Source of the DNA: Acidobacteriota bacterium
GTDB taxonomy: Bacteria; Acidobacteriota; Terriglobia; Acidiferrales; UBA7541
Direction: 5' to 3'
DNA length: 64,000 nucleotides
Assembly: GCA_003225315.1 (NCBI GenBank)
Contig: QHZD01000018.1
Coordinates: 248,001 to 312,000 of the forward strand
Part shown: positions 52,087 through 62,112 of the stretch, piece by piece
Position numbering within the stretch: position 1 is the first letter of the stretch
How the letters are laid out: every line of letters begins with the position of its first letter
Made by a program: the position numbers and the translations under genes
Notes under the pieces: generated by a model
What the model was told of the DNA's origin: nothing
Databases searched by the model: none
What the model saw: only the letters and a program-made list of their open reading frames with translations

Positions 52087-53799
52087 CTAGGCGATTGCTT
52101 TTTGCACGGCCTTCGTTAGAGTGGCCAGTCCTGCCTTCAGATTCTTTCCGAGATGTGCGCGCAAGGCGCGACGGCCACGTTCGGAGAGAACGGCAAAATC
52201 GCCCCTGGCCTGAGCTGCTTTGACGATACCAAAAGTGTATTTCTGCCCCGGCACCGGGAGATCGTTGGCATCATCCCAGGTAATCTGCAGAAAGACGCCG
52301 CTGTTCGGCCCGCCTTTGTACGCCTGCCCCGTGGAGTGCAGGAATCGTGGGCCGAAGCCGAGTACGGTTGCAACTTTTTTCTTATCGCGTACCGCATGCC
52401 GCATGCCCTGCAGCGCTTTTTCATTTTGGTCATTCATCGTTATGTAGCCGAGGACGGCAAAATAATCACCAACGCCGAGCCGCAAAATATGGGCCCTCAG
52501 AACGTGAGCAAGGTTCGGGCCGTGCACAGCGGCCACGTTTTTCTCGTCGGCATAGAGCTTGATGCCGCTTGCTTCGAAAAACGGCACTTCCGGAGGCAGG
52601 CTTCCGGTAGCCTCATACTGGGTGGTGAGCTTGCGCGTTTCGATTTTGCTGGCCTCGACGTCAGGTTGATTAAACGCGTTGATTCCGATAATTGAGCCGG
52701 CGACAGCAGTGGCGATTTCCCAACGAAAGAATTCCTGGCCGAGATTGTAGATGTTCGGCAGCGAGATACGCACGACCGGATGACCCACTTTTTCAAGCGC
52801 CTCAACCGCGGCATCCTGCGCCTTATTGGGTTTTGATGCCAGCCGCAGGTAAGCAAAGACGCGATCGTTGCCATACGCGGCCGGCTTGGCAAGGCGCTCG
52901 CGATCCACCGGAATGATGCCTTTGCCGGCTTTTCCGGTGGATTCCGCGATCAACTGCTCGAGCCACGCTCCAAGGTCAAAAATTCCCGGCGATGTGATGA
53001 TGGTGAGTTTGTCCCGGTCTTGATTCGCAGCGGTGCCGAGAATCGCCCCGAGAAGCACACCAGGATTCGCATCGGCGGCCGAAGTAACACCGCAAGCCTG
53101 CACCATCTCTTTGGTGTTTTTCAGAAATTTCAAGACGTCGAGACCCATCACAGCGGCGGGGACCATGCCGAAATTAGAAAGGGCAGAGTAGCGTCCCCCG
53201 ATGCTCGGCACCCCAAAAAAAATCTTTCGGAATTTGTCGGCTTCCGCCACTTGCTGCAGCTTCGACCCCGGGTCGGTAATTGCGATGAAACGGCTGCCGA
53301 CTTCCTTTTCACCCACCTTCGCCTTGATGCGCTCAAAAAAATATTGTTTGTAGATATTCGGCTCCAGCGTGCTCCCCGATTTACTGGAGACGATGCAAAT
53401 CGTGCGCTTGAGATCCACCTTTGCTTCGATAGCTTTGATTTGCGCGGGATCGGTAGAGTCCAGCACGTGCAGCTCGGGAAATCCCTTGATCTTCCCAAAG
53501 GTCATCCGCAGGACTTCCGGACATAAGCTGGAGCCACCCATGCCAAGCAGGAGCACATGCCTGAAACGGGCCTTCTTCACGTCCGCAGCAATTTTTTTCA
53601 GAACTTCAAGATGCGCGAGCTGCTCCTCAACGATGGTGAGCCAGCCGAGCCAATTACTCTCGTCCGTTCCCGTCCAGAGCGAAGCGTCCCGCTGCCAGAG
53701 GCGCGCTACTTTATTGTTTCTTTTCCAGTCTCCGATGCATGCGGCAACCGCACCTGCAAGCGGGCCGGGTAACTTGTAGGTCTGGCGGTTCAGGCTCAC
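52087..53799 (-). CDS. pgi: glucose-6-phosphate isomerase
   Basis: A 570-residue SIS-fold isomerase of the type that in some bacteria is fused behind transaldolase. 'HVLLLGMGGSSLCPEVLR' and 'CIVSSKSGSTLEPNIYKQYF' are the sugar-phosphate-binding loops; 'VPSIGGRYSALSNFGMVPAAVMGLD' is the Pgi signature with the conserved Arg. Its ATG overlaps the tal stop (ATGA), so the two act as coupled separate genes. Interconverts glucose- and fructose-6-phosphate. Confidence 0.93.
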   Translation of the reverse strand: MSLNRQTYKLPGPLAGAVAACIGDWKRNNKVARLWQRDASLWTGTDESNWLGWLTIVEEQLAHLEVLKKIAADVKKARFRHVLLLGMGGSSLCPEVLRMTFGKIKGFPELHVLDSTDPAQIKAIEAKVDLKRTICIVSSKSGSTLEPNIYKQYFFERIKAKVGEKEVGSRFIAITDPGSKLQQVAEADKFRKIFFGVPSIGGRYSALSNFGMVPAAVMGLDVLKFLKNTKEMVQACGVTSAADANPGVLLGAILGTAANQDRDKLTIITSPGIFDLGAWLEQLIAESTGKAGKGIIPVDRERLAKPAAYGNDRVFAYLRLASKPNKAQDAAVEALEKVGHPVVRISLPNIYNLGQEFFRWEIATAVAGSIIGINAFNQPDVEASKIETRKLTTQYEATGSLPPEVPFFEASGIKLYADEKNVAAVHGPNLAHVLRAHILRLGVGDYFAVLGYITMNDQNEKALQGMRHAVRDKKKVATVLGFGPRFLHSTGQAYKGGPNSGVFLQITWDDANDLPVPGQKYTFGIVKAAQARGDFAVLSERGRRALRAHLGKNLKAGLATLTKAVQKAIA

Positions 53800-54965
53800 G
53801 CGGGAACACCTGCAGTCTTGCTCACGGCATCCAGAAGCGTTTTGAAAGCATCCGAAAAGAGCTTGACGCCGTCAACCATCAGCTTGTCCGTCACTTCCTT
53901 CATGGAGATTCCGGCTTTGGCTAGATCGGCCATGGTCTTCGCGGCGCCCTCCACGTTTTCGGTGAGGCTGGGGCGAAGCTTTCCGTGATCGCGGAAGGCA
54001 TCAAATGTCGCGGGAGGAATGGTGTCCACGGTATCGGCACCAATGAGCTCTTCCACGTAAATCACGTCGCGGTACTTCGGGTTCTTGGTGCTGGTGCTGG
54101 CCCACAGAAGCCGCTGCGTCTGCGCGCCCTTGGTGGCCAGGGCTTTCCAACGCGGGCCGCCGAAGAGTTCCTGATATTTCTTGTAAGTGAGCCGAGCGTT
54201 GGCAATCGCCACTTTTCCCTGGAGGCTCTCGAATAGAGACCTTTGCGCCTGGTCCGTCGCGGTCTTCAGTTTTTCATCGAGTCTGCTGTCGACGAGCGTA
54301 TCAATGCGGCTGACGAAAAAGCTGGCCACACTCGCGATGTGGCTGACGTCCTGACCCTTCGCGGCTCGAGCTTCGAGAGCGGAAAGGAATGCTTCTGCAA
54401 CCTGCTCGTACGCGGACTGCGCGAAGAGCAGCGTGATATTGATGTTGATTCCATCTTCGAGAGCCTGTCGTATGGCCGGGAGGCCTTCGGGCGTGCCGGG
54501 GATTTTGATCATGACGTTCGGGCGGTCCACGGCCTTCCATAGGCGCCGAGCCTCGCCAAGCGAGGCCTTGGTGTCGAACCCAAGAAACGGGGAAACTTCC
54601 AGACTGACGTAACCGTCGTGCCGCTTCGTTTCCGCGTACACGGGCTTGAAGATGTCGCACGCATCCTGCACGTCGCGAATCGCGATTTTTTCAAAGATGC
54701 CGTTGGCGTCCAGCTTCTTCGCTTCAGGTGAAGTCAGAATATCGTTGTACAGATTGCTGCCGGTGATGGCTTTTTCGAAGATGGCGGGATTCGAGGTCAT
54801 TCCGCGAAGCCCGTCGTTATCAATGTATTTCTTCAATCCGCCGCTGGTCAGCAGATCCCTGCGGATGTAATCCATCCAGGGCGACTGCCCATAAGCCAGC
54901 AGCCCCTTCAGCGGATTCGTCGCTCCGCTGGCCAAAAAGCCTGGAATCGTTGTTGTTGTGGTCAT
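53796..54965 (-). CDS. tal: transaldolase
   Basis: A 389-residue transaldolase of the long bacterial type. 'GMTSNPAIFEKAITGSNLYND', 'VSLEVSPFLGFDT' and 'NVMIKIPGTPEGLPAIRQAL', with the Schiff-base Lys, are diagnostic; 'GININITLLFAQSAYEQVAEAFL' follows. Transfers the dihydroxyacetone unit between sugar phosphates. Coupled to pgi by ATGA, 91 bp downstream of rpiB. Confidence 0.95.
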   Translation of the reverse strand: MTTTTTIPGFLASGATNPLKGLLAYGQSPWMDYIRRDLLTSGGLKKYIDNDGLRGMTSNPAIFEKAITGSNLYNDILTSPEAKKLDANGIFEKIAIRDVQDACDIFKPVYAETKRHDGYVSLEVSPFLGFDTKASLGEARRLWKAVDRPNVMIKIPGTPEGLPAIRQALEDGININITLLFAQSAYEQVAEAFLSALEARAAKGQDVSHIASVASFFVSRIDTLVDSRLDEKLKTATDQAQRSLFESLQGKVAIANARLTYKKYQELFGGPRWKALATKGAQTQRLLWASTSTKNPKYRDVIYVEELIGADTVDTIPPATFDAFRDHGKLRPSLTENVEGAAKTMADLAKAGISMKEVTDKLMVDGVKLFSDAFKTLLDAVSKTAGVPA

Positions 54966-55056
54966 GCTAATTCTCCTCGCACATCAGAAAAACCTAAAAC
55001 TCTATTGTACGCTCCGAGGCGGCTGGTCTGCTCAAGACCAGAAATCCACAGATGCC

Positions 55057-55521
55057 TTACGTTTTTCTTGCCGCGGCAAACTTTGCTTCCAGCGCTTTCA
55101 CTTTACCCAAGCGCCGCACGTGCCGTTCTCCGTTTGTAAACTTCGCCCCCAGGAACGCTTTCACCAGATCTTCCGCCAGCTTCACGCCAATCACTCGCGA
55201 GCCGAGCACCAGCACGTTGATGTCATCGTGCTCCACGCCCTGGTGTGCCGAGTACGTGTCATGGCACATTCCGGCGCGAATTCCGGGCAGCTTGTTTGCG
55301 GCTACGCTCGCCCCCACACCGCTGCCGCAAATCAGCACGCCTCGCTCCGCCTTGCTGCCCAGCACGGCGCGTCCCACCGCTTCGGCGAAGTCCGGATAGT
55401 CCGAAGGGTTTTCATTGAAGGCGCCTACGTCCAGCACTTCGTGCCCCAGTGACCGCAATAGATCACCCGTGGCCTCTTTCAACTGAAATCCAGCGTGATC
55501 CGAACCAATGACAAGTCTCAT
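55057..55521 (-). CDS. rpiB: ribose-5-phosphate isomerase B
   Basis: A 154-residue RpiB/LacAB-family isomerase: '[30 protein letters not shown]' with the phosphate-binding Asp-His, '[47 protein letters not shown]' with the Cys and His of the active site. Interconverts ribose-5-phosphate and ribulose-5-phosphate. It lies 6 bp after tkt in the operon. Confidence 0.96.
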   Translation of the reverse strand: MRLVIGSDHAGFQLKEATGDLLRSLGHEVLDVGAFNENPSDYPDFAEAVGRAVLGSKAERGVLICGSGVGASVAANKLPGIRAGMCHDTYSAHQGVEHDDINVLVLGSRVIGVKLAEDLVKAFLGAKFTNGERHVRRLGKVKALEAKFAAARKT

Positions 55522-55527
55522 CGCCGG

Positions 55528-57594
55528 TCACTTTCCAAGGACTTCCTTTGCCGCCGCCACCACGTTGTCCGCGCTGAACCCGAATTTCTTCAGCAGGTCT
55601 TTCAACGGAGCCGACGCGCCGAAACTCCGCATCCCGATGATTTTGCCCTTCGGCCCGGTGTAACGCTCCCACCCGAATGTCGAGGCCATTTCCACGGAAA
55701 CGCGCGCCGTCACATTCGCTGGAAGAACGCTCTCCTTATATGCCGCATCCTGCCGCTCAAACAATTCCCACGAGGGCATGCTCACGACTCTCGCCTTGAT
55801 GCCTTCACCCTTCAGTTTCTCGTAAGCGTCCACACAGAGCGAAACTTCGCTTCCGCTAGCCATCAAGATCACGTCCGGCTTTCCTCCCGCAGCGTCCGCT
55901 AGAACATAAGCGCCTTTCGCCACACCTGATGCGGGGGCGTACTTCGTGCGGTCAAACGTCGGCATGGCTTGCCGCGTCAGCACCAATGTGGAAGGTCCGT
56001 GTGTGTGCTGCAGGATCACCTTGTAGGTTTCCACGACCTCATTGGCATCGCCCGGCCGCAGGATCAGCATATTGGGCATCGCGCGCAAAGATGCCAGCTG
56101 CTCGATGGGCTGGTGTGTGGGTCCATCTTCGCCCACGCCGATCGAATCGTGCGTGAAAATATAGATCGAAGGGATTTCCATCAGCGCGCCCAGCCGCATG
56201 CTGGGCCGCATATAGTCGCTGAAATTGAAGAACGTCGCACTAAACGCGCGCAGCTTTGACAGTGTCATGCCATTTACGATCGCGCCCATGGCGTGTTCCC
56301 GCACGCCAAAATGTATGTTCCGCCCGCGATATTGATTCGGGTAGAAGTCTCCTGCGCCTTCAAACGTCAAGTTCGTCTTGTTGGATTTGGCAAGGTCCGC
56401 CGAACCGCCGATCAACCAAGGAATATTCTTGGCGAGCGCGTTCAAGGTTCTGCCGGACGATTCGCGTGTCGCGATGCCTTTGGGATCCGCCGGGAAGTTT
56501 GGCAAATCCTTGTCCCAGCCATCCGGTAACTGTCCGCTCCACATGCGGCTCAGTTGATCGGCGAGCTGCGGAAATTGTCCCTTATAGTCTTCGAATCTTG
56601 CCTTCCACGCCGCGCGCGCTTCCGCACCGTGCTTCCCCACGCCATTTTTGAACTGATCGTAAACGCCTTCGGGCACGAGAAACTTGGCATCTTCTGGCCA
56701 GCCGTAATTCTGTTTGACCAGCTTGACTTCCGCCTCACCCAGCGGCTCGCCATGGGCTTCGTAGGAGTCCTGCTTGTGCGGCGATCCATACCCTATATGG
56801 CTGTCCACCACGATCAGTGTGGGCCGGTCGATCGTTTTCGAGAAGACCTCGTACGCTCGACCGAGCATGCGCAGGTCATTTGCATCGTGTACGCGCGTGA
56901 CGTTCCACCCATAACCCACAAAACGCGTCATCACGTCTTCGCTAAAGGACCACTCGGCCGGACCGTCCAACGTCACGCGGTTGTTATCATAAATCCAGCA
57001 AAGGTTTGACAGTTTCAGATGGCCCGCGAGCGAAGCGGCTTCGCACGCCACGCCTTCCATCAAATCGCCATCGCCGCAAATTGCGTAGACGTTGAAATTA
57101 AGAATATCGAAGCCCGGGCGATTGAAATTTTCACTCAGCCACTTGCTGGCAATCGCCATTCCGACGCTGTTCCCGGCTCCTTGGCCCAACGGCCCGGTTG
57201 TGGTCTCAACACCAGTGGTCAAGTGTGATTCGGGATGTCCAGGAGTGCGGCTGTCAATTTGACGGAAGCGCTTGATCTCCTCCATCGGCACGGCGGCATC
57301 CTTCGTCACTTCGCCTTTGGCATTGACGGCTCGCACTCCAGCAAGATGCAGCGTGGCATAGAGCAGCATCGATGCATGGCCAGCCGACAAAACAAAGCGG
57401 TCGCGGTTCGGCCAGGTGGGGTCGGCGGGATCGTAGCGCAAGAATTTTTGCCAAAGTTCGTAGACCACGGGCGCCAGGCCCATCGGCGCTCCCGGGTGCC
57501 CGGAATTTGCCTGCTGCACCGCATCAATCGCCAGAGTTCGGATGGTATTGATGCTTAGCAGGTCAGGGTCCAGTTGACTCTTCGGCTGACTCAC
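55528..57594 (-). CDS. tkt: transketolase
   Basis: A 688-residue thiamine-diphosphate enzyme, full length. 'GHPGAPMGLAPVVYELW', 'GDGDLMEGVACEAASLAGHL' plus 'WIYDNNRVTLDG' (ThDP/Mg site), 'HDSIGVGEDGPTHQPIEQL' (pyrimidine-domain Glu and His) are all present. GTG start at 57594 with AGGAG 5 nt upstream. First gene of the pentose-phosphate operon; a GC hairpin lies just before its ribosome binding site. Transfers two-carbon units between sugar phosphates. Confidence 0.96.
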   Translation of the reverse strand: MSQPKSQLDPDLLSINTIRTLAIDAVQQANSGHPGAPMGLAPVVYELWQKFLRYDPADPTWPNRDRFVLSAGHASMLLYATLHLAGVRAVNAKGEVTKDAAVPMEEIKRFRQIDSRTPGHPESHLTTGVETTTGPLGQGAGNSVGMAIASKWLSENFNRPGFDILNFNVYAICGDGDLMEGVACEAASLAGHLKLSNLCWIYDNNRVTLDGPAEWSFSEDVMTRFVGYGWNVTRVHDANDLRMLGRAYEVFSKTIDRPTLIVVDSHIGYGSPHKQDSYEAHGEPLGEAEVKLVKQNYGWPEDAKFLVPEGVYDQFKNGVGKHGAEARAAWKARFEDYKGQFPQLADQLSRMWSGQLPDGWDKDLPNFPADPKGIATRESSGRTLNALAKNIPWLIGGSADLAKSNKTNLTFEGAGDFYPNQYRGRNIHFGVREHAMGAIVNGMTLSKLRAFSATFFNFSDYMRPSMRLGALMEIPSIYIFTHDSIGVGEDGPTHQPIEQLASLRAMPNMLILRPGDANEVVETYKVILQHTHGPSTLVLTRQAMPTFDRTKYAPASGVAKGAYVLADAAGGKPDVILMASGSEVSLCVDAYEKLKGEGIKARVVSMPSWELFERQDAAYKESVLPANVTARVSVEMASTFGWERYTGPKGKIIGMRSFGASAPLKDLLKKFGFSADNVVAAAKEVLGK

Positions 57595-57597
57595 ATT

Positions 57598-57628
57598 GGC
57601 TCCTGTCGCGGGCAGGAGGACGCCCGCG
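57598..57628 (-). promoter_or_regulatory. leader hairpin next to the tkt ribosome binding site
   Basis: On the mRNA strand CGCGGGC (57628-57622) pairs with GCCCGCG (57613-57607). The 8-nt loop contains CTCCT, complementary to the AGGAG ribosome binding site that starts 2 nt after the stem. A pseudoknot hiding the site is possible; this is inference from base pairing only. Confidence 0.35.
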
Positions 57629-57832
57629 GCTCAAGGTCAGATTTTAGATGCACCGCGCCACCAAACGGGTTAGGGGATTTTACGCCAAAATGAAACGACC
57701 TGCTCGTTTGGACGTGGAATTGAGGATTGACGGGAACCGGTGCAAGCATCACGTCGACAGGGTGGCCTACTTTTGACGGCTCGGTCTACTTACTCCATAT
57801 TAGGTTTCCGCGTACGCGAAGTCAAAGTTGCT

Positions 57833-58480
57833 TCAGCTCTGAATGATCTTGTTGCGAACTGCATAGCGGACTAATTCCGTGATGGAGTGAAAGTCAAGCT
57901 TAAGCATAATGTTGGCGCGGTGAGTCTCCGCTGTCTTTACACTAATTCCCAGCAAGTCGGCGACTTCCTTATTGCTCTTACCCTCAGCGAGAAGCTGCAG
58001 TATTTCCCGCTCCCGCGGAGTCAAGCGGCTTCTTGAAGACCGACCGAACGAGGAGCCTTCCGAGCCCACTGCACTTGCGGCGGCTTCCGAGACCCGTGAG
58101 GATAAATAGGGTTTGTGGCGGCGAAGGGCATCGACGGCGGCGACCAGGTTGCGATCCGCATCGTCCTTCAAAATATACCCAGTAGCGCCAGCTTCCAAAA
58201 CCTCCTGGACCAACACTTCGGAATCGTGCATGGTCAATATGAGGACTTCCGTGTGCGGAGAGACTTTGCGAATCTGGCGAGTGGCCTCGACCCCGTTCAA
58301 GAGTGGCATACCGATATCGAGCACGGCCACATCGGGCTTGAGCTGACCAGCCTTCTCGACAGCTTCTCGGCCATTGGCAGCTTCCGCACAAACTTGCCAG
58401 CCCGACTTGGACTCGAGGAGCGCGCGGAGCCCGGTCCGAACGACCTGGTGGTCATCGGCTATGAGGATGCGAACCGGCAC
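57833..58480 (-). CDS. NarL/LuxR-type response regulator
   Basis: A 215-residue regulator: 'ILIADDHQVVRTGL' acidic pair, phospho-Asp in 'DVAVLDIGMPLLNGVEATRQI', 'GYILKDDADRNLVAAVDAL' Lys, and C-terminal LuxR HTH 'LTPREREILQLLAEGKSNKEVADLLGISVKTAETHRANIML'. It overlaps the upstream histidine kinase gene by 29 bp, a clear cognate pair. Targets unknown. Confidence 0.93.
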   Translation of the reverse strand: MPVRILIADDHQVVRTGLRALLESKSGWQVCAEAANGREAVEKAGQLKPDVAVLDIGMPLLNGVEATRQIRKVSPHTEVLILTMHDSEVLVQEVLEAGATGYILKDDADRNLVAAVDALRRHKPYLSSRVSEAAASAVGSEGSSFGRSSRSRLTPREREILQLLAEGKSNKEVADLLGISVKTAETHRANIMLKLDFHSITELVRYAVRNKIIQS

Positions 58481-60929
58481 TGGAAACCTCGGTCCTCAAA
58501 GGCATGGAAACTCTCACGGTGGTCCCCGACGAACTGGATTCAATCTCAAGTTTTCCGCCAAGCTGCGTCATTCGTTCGCGCATGCCAAGAATTCCCACGC
58601 CCAAACGGGCTCCGGAGCCGTTCCCGCGCTCGATGGCTTTCTTGTCCATCCCGCAGCCTCGATCACTGACCTCGAGGTTGACGCTGGCAGAATCGCCGCG
58701 CAACTGAATCTTGGCCGTTTGTGCGCCAGAGTGCCGCTGAATGTTTGCCAAGCTTTCCTGCACGATGCGGAATAGCGCGGTTTCCGCTTCCTGCGGCAGA
58801 CGGCCAAATCCTGCCTGTACATCGAGCTCCAGTTTGATCCCGCTGCGCTCACTAAATCCCTCGGCATATTCCTTCACCGCGGAAACCAGACCCAGCTCAT
58901 CCAGTAGCGGCGGATGCAGCAGATAGGAAAGCGTGCGAATTTCTCGGGACATTTCAGCGAGTACCCGCCTAGCCTCAGCAAGCGAATGACGCGAGCGTTC
59001 GTCGAGAGCGGTCAAAGAACGCGTCGCTTGAGCGAGATTCAAATTCACTGCGAGGACACTCTGCGCCAGACTGTCATGGAGTTCCCGGCCGAGGCGGCGC
59101 CGCTCTTCGTCCTGCAGTTGCAGCAAGCGCGTGGAAAGCTGATGTAGCGCCTCTTCTGCCTGTTTGCGTTCGGTGATGTTCGTAAACGTGTTGATGACTG
59201 CGGAAACGGAGCCGTCCGCCCCAAATTGCGGCACAGCGTTTCCCAATGTCCAGAGAATCTCGTTTGAGTCCTTGCGGCGCCACCCGATCACTTCACTTTG
59301 AATCGGCTCCCGCGCCTCTATTGCGCGCGGGCCAGGCCGCATCGAAAACGGGATCTCGGTTCCGTCTTCGCGAACTGAGATCAAATCGAGCTGTGAAGTG
59401 TTCCTTCCCTTGGCCTCCTCGAGACCAATCCCGAACCATTGTTGTGCCACCTGATTTGCAAACTGGATTTTCGCGTCCGGTCCAAGCAAGACGACCCCGA
59501 CGTGGAAATCTCGAACCAGGGTGCGAAAACGCTCCTCGCTGGCGCGCAGGGCATCCTCGGCTTGCTTGCGAGCGGTGATGTCTCGAACGATGACCAAGGC
59601 ACAGGGCCTTCCATCCAATTCGATCAGTGTCCCGGAAAACTGAGCGATGCGGACCTCCCCGGACTTCGTCATGCAAACAAACTCCTCATCTCTGACTTCC
59701 GAGTCTTTTTGGAGTTTGGCCATAACCTCCACCCGGCGACCAGGGTCCTTCCACAAGTTCATTTCCAGCGGTGTTCGTCCAAGAGTCTCTTTGTGTGTAT
59801 AACCCGTAAGTCGGGTGAAGCTGTCATTGGCTTCCAGAAATTCGCCTCCGGGGATCGTGCTGATGCCAACCGCATCGGGGCTCAAACGGAACGCGGTCGA
59901 AAACATGTGCTCCGACCGCAGTAGCGCTTGCTCGGCCTTGAGAATATCGTCCGCAAGACGGCGCTGCCTTTCATTCGTTAGGATGAGACGCGCGGCAGAA
60001 AGCATGAAGGAGGCAGTGATAGCGATCCAAGCGATGGTCATTTGCTCCACGACTATGCGGCGGCCCATAAAAAGGACCAACAAAGGCACGAGAATCGGCA
60101 AGGCCTGAGAGACGATGATGGTACGAAATCGGGAGCTAACTATGGGGGATACGGATTCCTCTTCGCGGTTCCACGTAGCGGCGATGACAGTCGCAAGCAA
60201 GAAAGGCGCGCACCAGATGACGTCAGTCCAAACCGCACCGGCCCGGGACGTGTACGGAGCAAGAAGAAAGACAACCTCAGAGGCTCCGGCCACGAGGAAA
60301 ATACCGGTCATCCTGCCGAAGAAGGCCCGAATGGTATCCTTGGAGGCCGTCACGGCACTAATCAAGAAACCTGAGGCAAGCGCCGCGTCGCGAATGAATT
60401 GCAGGCGACTGATCTTGAGAACCATCTGGGGCCCTTCGGCCTCCCAGCGAGAGGGGATATAGAAAAAATAAAGGTAGGCGGTGAGGGCCACGACTCCAAT
60501 CTGGGCGAAGTCCAACACCTGTTGCCAATCGATTGCTCCCGACTCTTTTTCAGGGCGAGGAAGCAACATCATGACCGCAGGAGTCACCCAGAGGAGGAAA
60601 AGGATGTCAGAGGGCCAGGGAGTCAATGATGATGCGTGAGCGAAACACTGATAATAGGTCTCCAGTGCTTGCGCGGCAAAAGCTAGGAAGAACGCCGCGG
60701 CCAGAAGCATCCAAAGTTGGCGCAAGTAGGCCGAGGATCGCCTGGCTACATAAACCGAACAGAGGACAGCCCAGAGGATGATCGCGGTCTGCAGGAGATC
60801 CGAGAGCAGGAGACTCGTCGCAGGCTGGCGAATTTCTTCGACAACAAAGAAAAGGACACCAGTCAGGAAACCGGCGACGGCGAGGGCGAGCCAGGAGAAC
60901 TTGCTAGACGGACGCAAAGAGAAACCCAC
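58452..60929 (-). CDS. membrane PAS-domain sensor histidine kinase (HisKA_3)
   Basis: An 825-residue kinase. About ten transmembrane helices fill residues 12-310, an integral sensory module somewhat like MASE-type domains. Two PAS/PAC units follow: 'FRLSPDAVGISTIPGGEFLEANDSFTRLTGYTHKETLGRTPLEMNLW' (about 345-465) and 'FHVGVVLLGPDAKIQFANQVAQQWFGIGLEEAKGR' (about 475-590). Then HisKA_3 with His in 'RRLGRELHDSLAQSVLAVNLNLAQ' and a HATPase with 'DRGCGMDKKAIERGNGSGARLGVGILGMRERMTQLGG'. Signal unknown; pairs with the response regulator downstream. Confidence 0.9.
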   Translation of the reverse strand: MGFSLRPSSKFSWLALAVAGFLTGVLFFVVEEIRQPATSLLLSDLLQTAIILWAVLCSVYVARRSSAYLRQLWMLLAAAFFLAFAAQALETYYQCFAHASSLTPWPSDILFLLWVTPAVMMLLPRPEKESGAIDWQQVLDFAQIGVVALTAYLYFFYIPSRWEAEGPQMVLKISRLQFIRDAALASGFLISAVTASKDTIRAFFGRMTGIFLVAGASEVVFLLAPYTSRAGAVWTDVIWCAPFLLATVIAATWNREEESVSPIVSSRFRTIIVSQALPILVPLLVLFMGRRIVVEQMTIAWIAITASFMLSAARLILTNERQRRLADDILKAEQALLRSEHMFSTAFRLSPDAVGISTIPGGEFLEANDSFTRLTGYTHKETLGRTPLEMNLWKDPGRRVEVMAKLQKDSEVRDEEFVCMTKSGEVRIAQFSGTLIELDGRPCALVIVRDITARKQAEDALRASEERFRTLVRDFHVGVVLLGPDAKIQFANQVAQQWFGIGLEEAKGRNTSQLDLISVREDGTEIPFSMRPGPRAIEAREPIQSEVIGWRRKDSNEILWTLGNAVPQFGADGSVSAVINTFTNITERKQAEEALHQLSTRLLQLQDEERRRLGRELHDSLAQSVLAVNLNLAQATRSLTALDERSRHSLAEARRVLAEMSREIRTLSYLLHPPLLDELGLVSAVKEYAEGFSERSGIKLELDVQAGFGRLPQEAETALFRIVQESLANIQRHSGAQTAKIQLRGDSASVNLEVSDRGCGMDKKAIERGNGSGARLGVGILGMRERMTQLGGKLEIESSSSGTTVRVSMPLRTEVSSAGSHPHSR

Positions 60930-61131
60930 GATCTAGCTTCAGTTTATGTCGAGTCAACCTTGTATACAATCGCAGCGTATGCGTTTGGCACTATTAAGAA
61001 ACACTCCGAGCTGAGAATGCTCGTCGTGTAGCAGAGAATTGCATTTGGCCGGCGAGCGATCATGTTTGACTTGTTCGCTCGATGATCCTGCCTCAACATG
61101 AACTGGAGGATGGGCGAAAACGTTCCAGCAC

Positions 61132-62112
61132 ATGATAGCCATTCTTGAAATCCAAGATCTCCACGTTTCGTATCGCTCCAGCGGAGGCGGACTTTGCCCG
61201 GCCCTAACCAGTGTCAGTTTCGGCCTCATGCCGGGCGAGATCATGGGGGTCCTCGGCGAATCCGGATCCGGAAAGAGTACTCTTGCGGGATCGCTTGTGC
61301 GGCTTCTTCCCGCCAACGCACGCATTACTCGCGGGGCCGTCCAGTTTGAGGGGACGGATCTCCTGAGGGCAAATGCCGATGAACTTCGACAAATCCGCGG
61401 CCGGCGCATTTCGCTCATTTTCCAGGAGCCGTCACTTGCTCTCCATCCAACCATGCGCGTTGGCGAACAGGTTCGTCAGGTATTGGCCGCTCACGATTCC
61501 TTAGGGAAAGGTGCGCTGAATGAACAGACGCGTCAAGTTTTCGACCAGGTTTTTCCTGAAGAACCAGACCGCATTTCGCACTCATATCCTCATCAGCTCA
61601 GTGGAGGGCAACGGCAACGGGTGCTGATTGCCCAAGCGATTGCCTGCGGCCCTTCCGTAGTGATTGCCGACGAGCCGACGGCCTCGCTCGACCCCACAAC
61701 GCAAATGGAAATCCTGGGAGTATTTCGAAATCTGAGAGAAAAACTGGGTCTCGCGATGATCTTCATCACACACAATCCAGCTCTGCTCTGTGGCTTTGCC
61801 GATCGTGTGCTTGTTCTTTACGCCGGGAAGGTCGCTGAATGCGGTTCGGCTGAGACGGTGCTCGCGTCGCCCCGCCATCCCTATACAAAGGCTCTGTTTC
61901 ACTCCATCCCTACAGTTTTCGATAGGCCCGGAAATACACGAAAGACGAAACTGCCCGCAATACTTGGCGACTCCGCACGCTCATTACCCATCCGAGGTTG
62001 TCCTTTTGAACCGAGATGCACGGAGAAAATGGACATTTGCAAGGAGCGTGAGCCCGCAGCGGTGAACTTGAGTGCGTCTCACACGGTTTCCTGTTTTAAG
62101 TATGAAAGTTGA
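61132..62112 (+). CDS. dppD: oligopeptide ABC transporter ATP-binding protein (DppD/OppD type)
   Basis: A 326-residue ATPase: Walker A 'GESGSGKST', signature 'LSGGQRQR', Walker B 'SVVIADEPTASLD', and the C-terminal oligopeptide/dipeptide extension with Cys-containing 'GCPFEPRCTEKMDICKEREP', which can bind an iron-sulfur cluster in this family. First gene of a dpp-type operon; drives uptake of peptides or similar solutes across the inner membrane. Confidence 0.92.
   Translation: MIAILEIQDLHVSYRSSGGGLCPALTSVSFGLMPGEIMGVLGESGSGKSTLAGSLVRLLPANARITRGAVQFEGTDLLRANADELRQIRGRRISLIFQEPSLALHPTMRVGEQVRQVLAAHDSLGKGALNEQTRQVFDQVFPEEPDRISHSYPHQLSGGQRQRVLIAQAIACGPSVVIADEPTASLDPTTQMEILGVFRNLREKLGLAMIFITHNPALLCGFADRVLVLYAGKVAECGSAETVLASPRHPYTKALFHSIPTVFDRPGNTRKTKLPAILGDSARSLPIRGCPFEPRCTEKMDICKEREPAAVNLSASHTVSCFKYES

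Noticed and set aside
60960-60969. Perfect palindrome TTGTATACAA upstream of dppD as an operator
   Set aside because: Only 10 bp, single copy, about 160 bp from the gene; too little to call.
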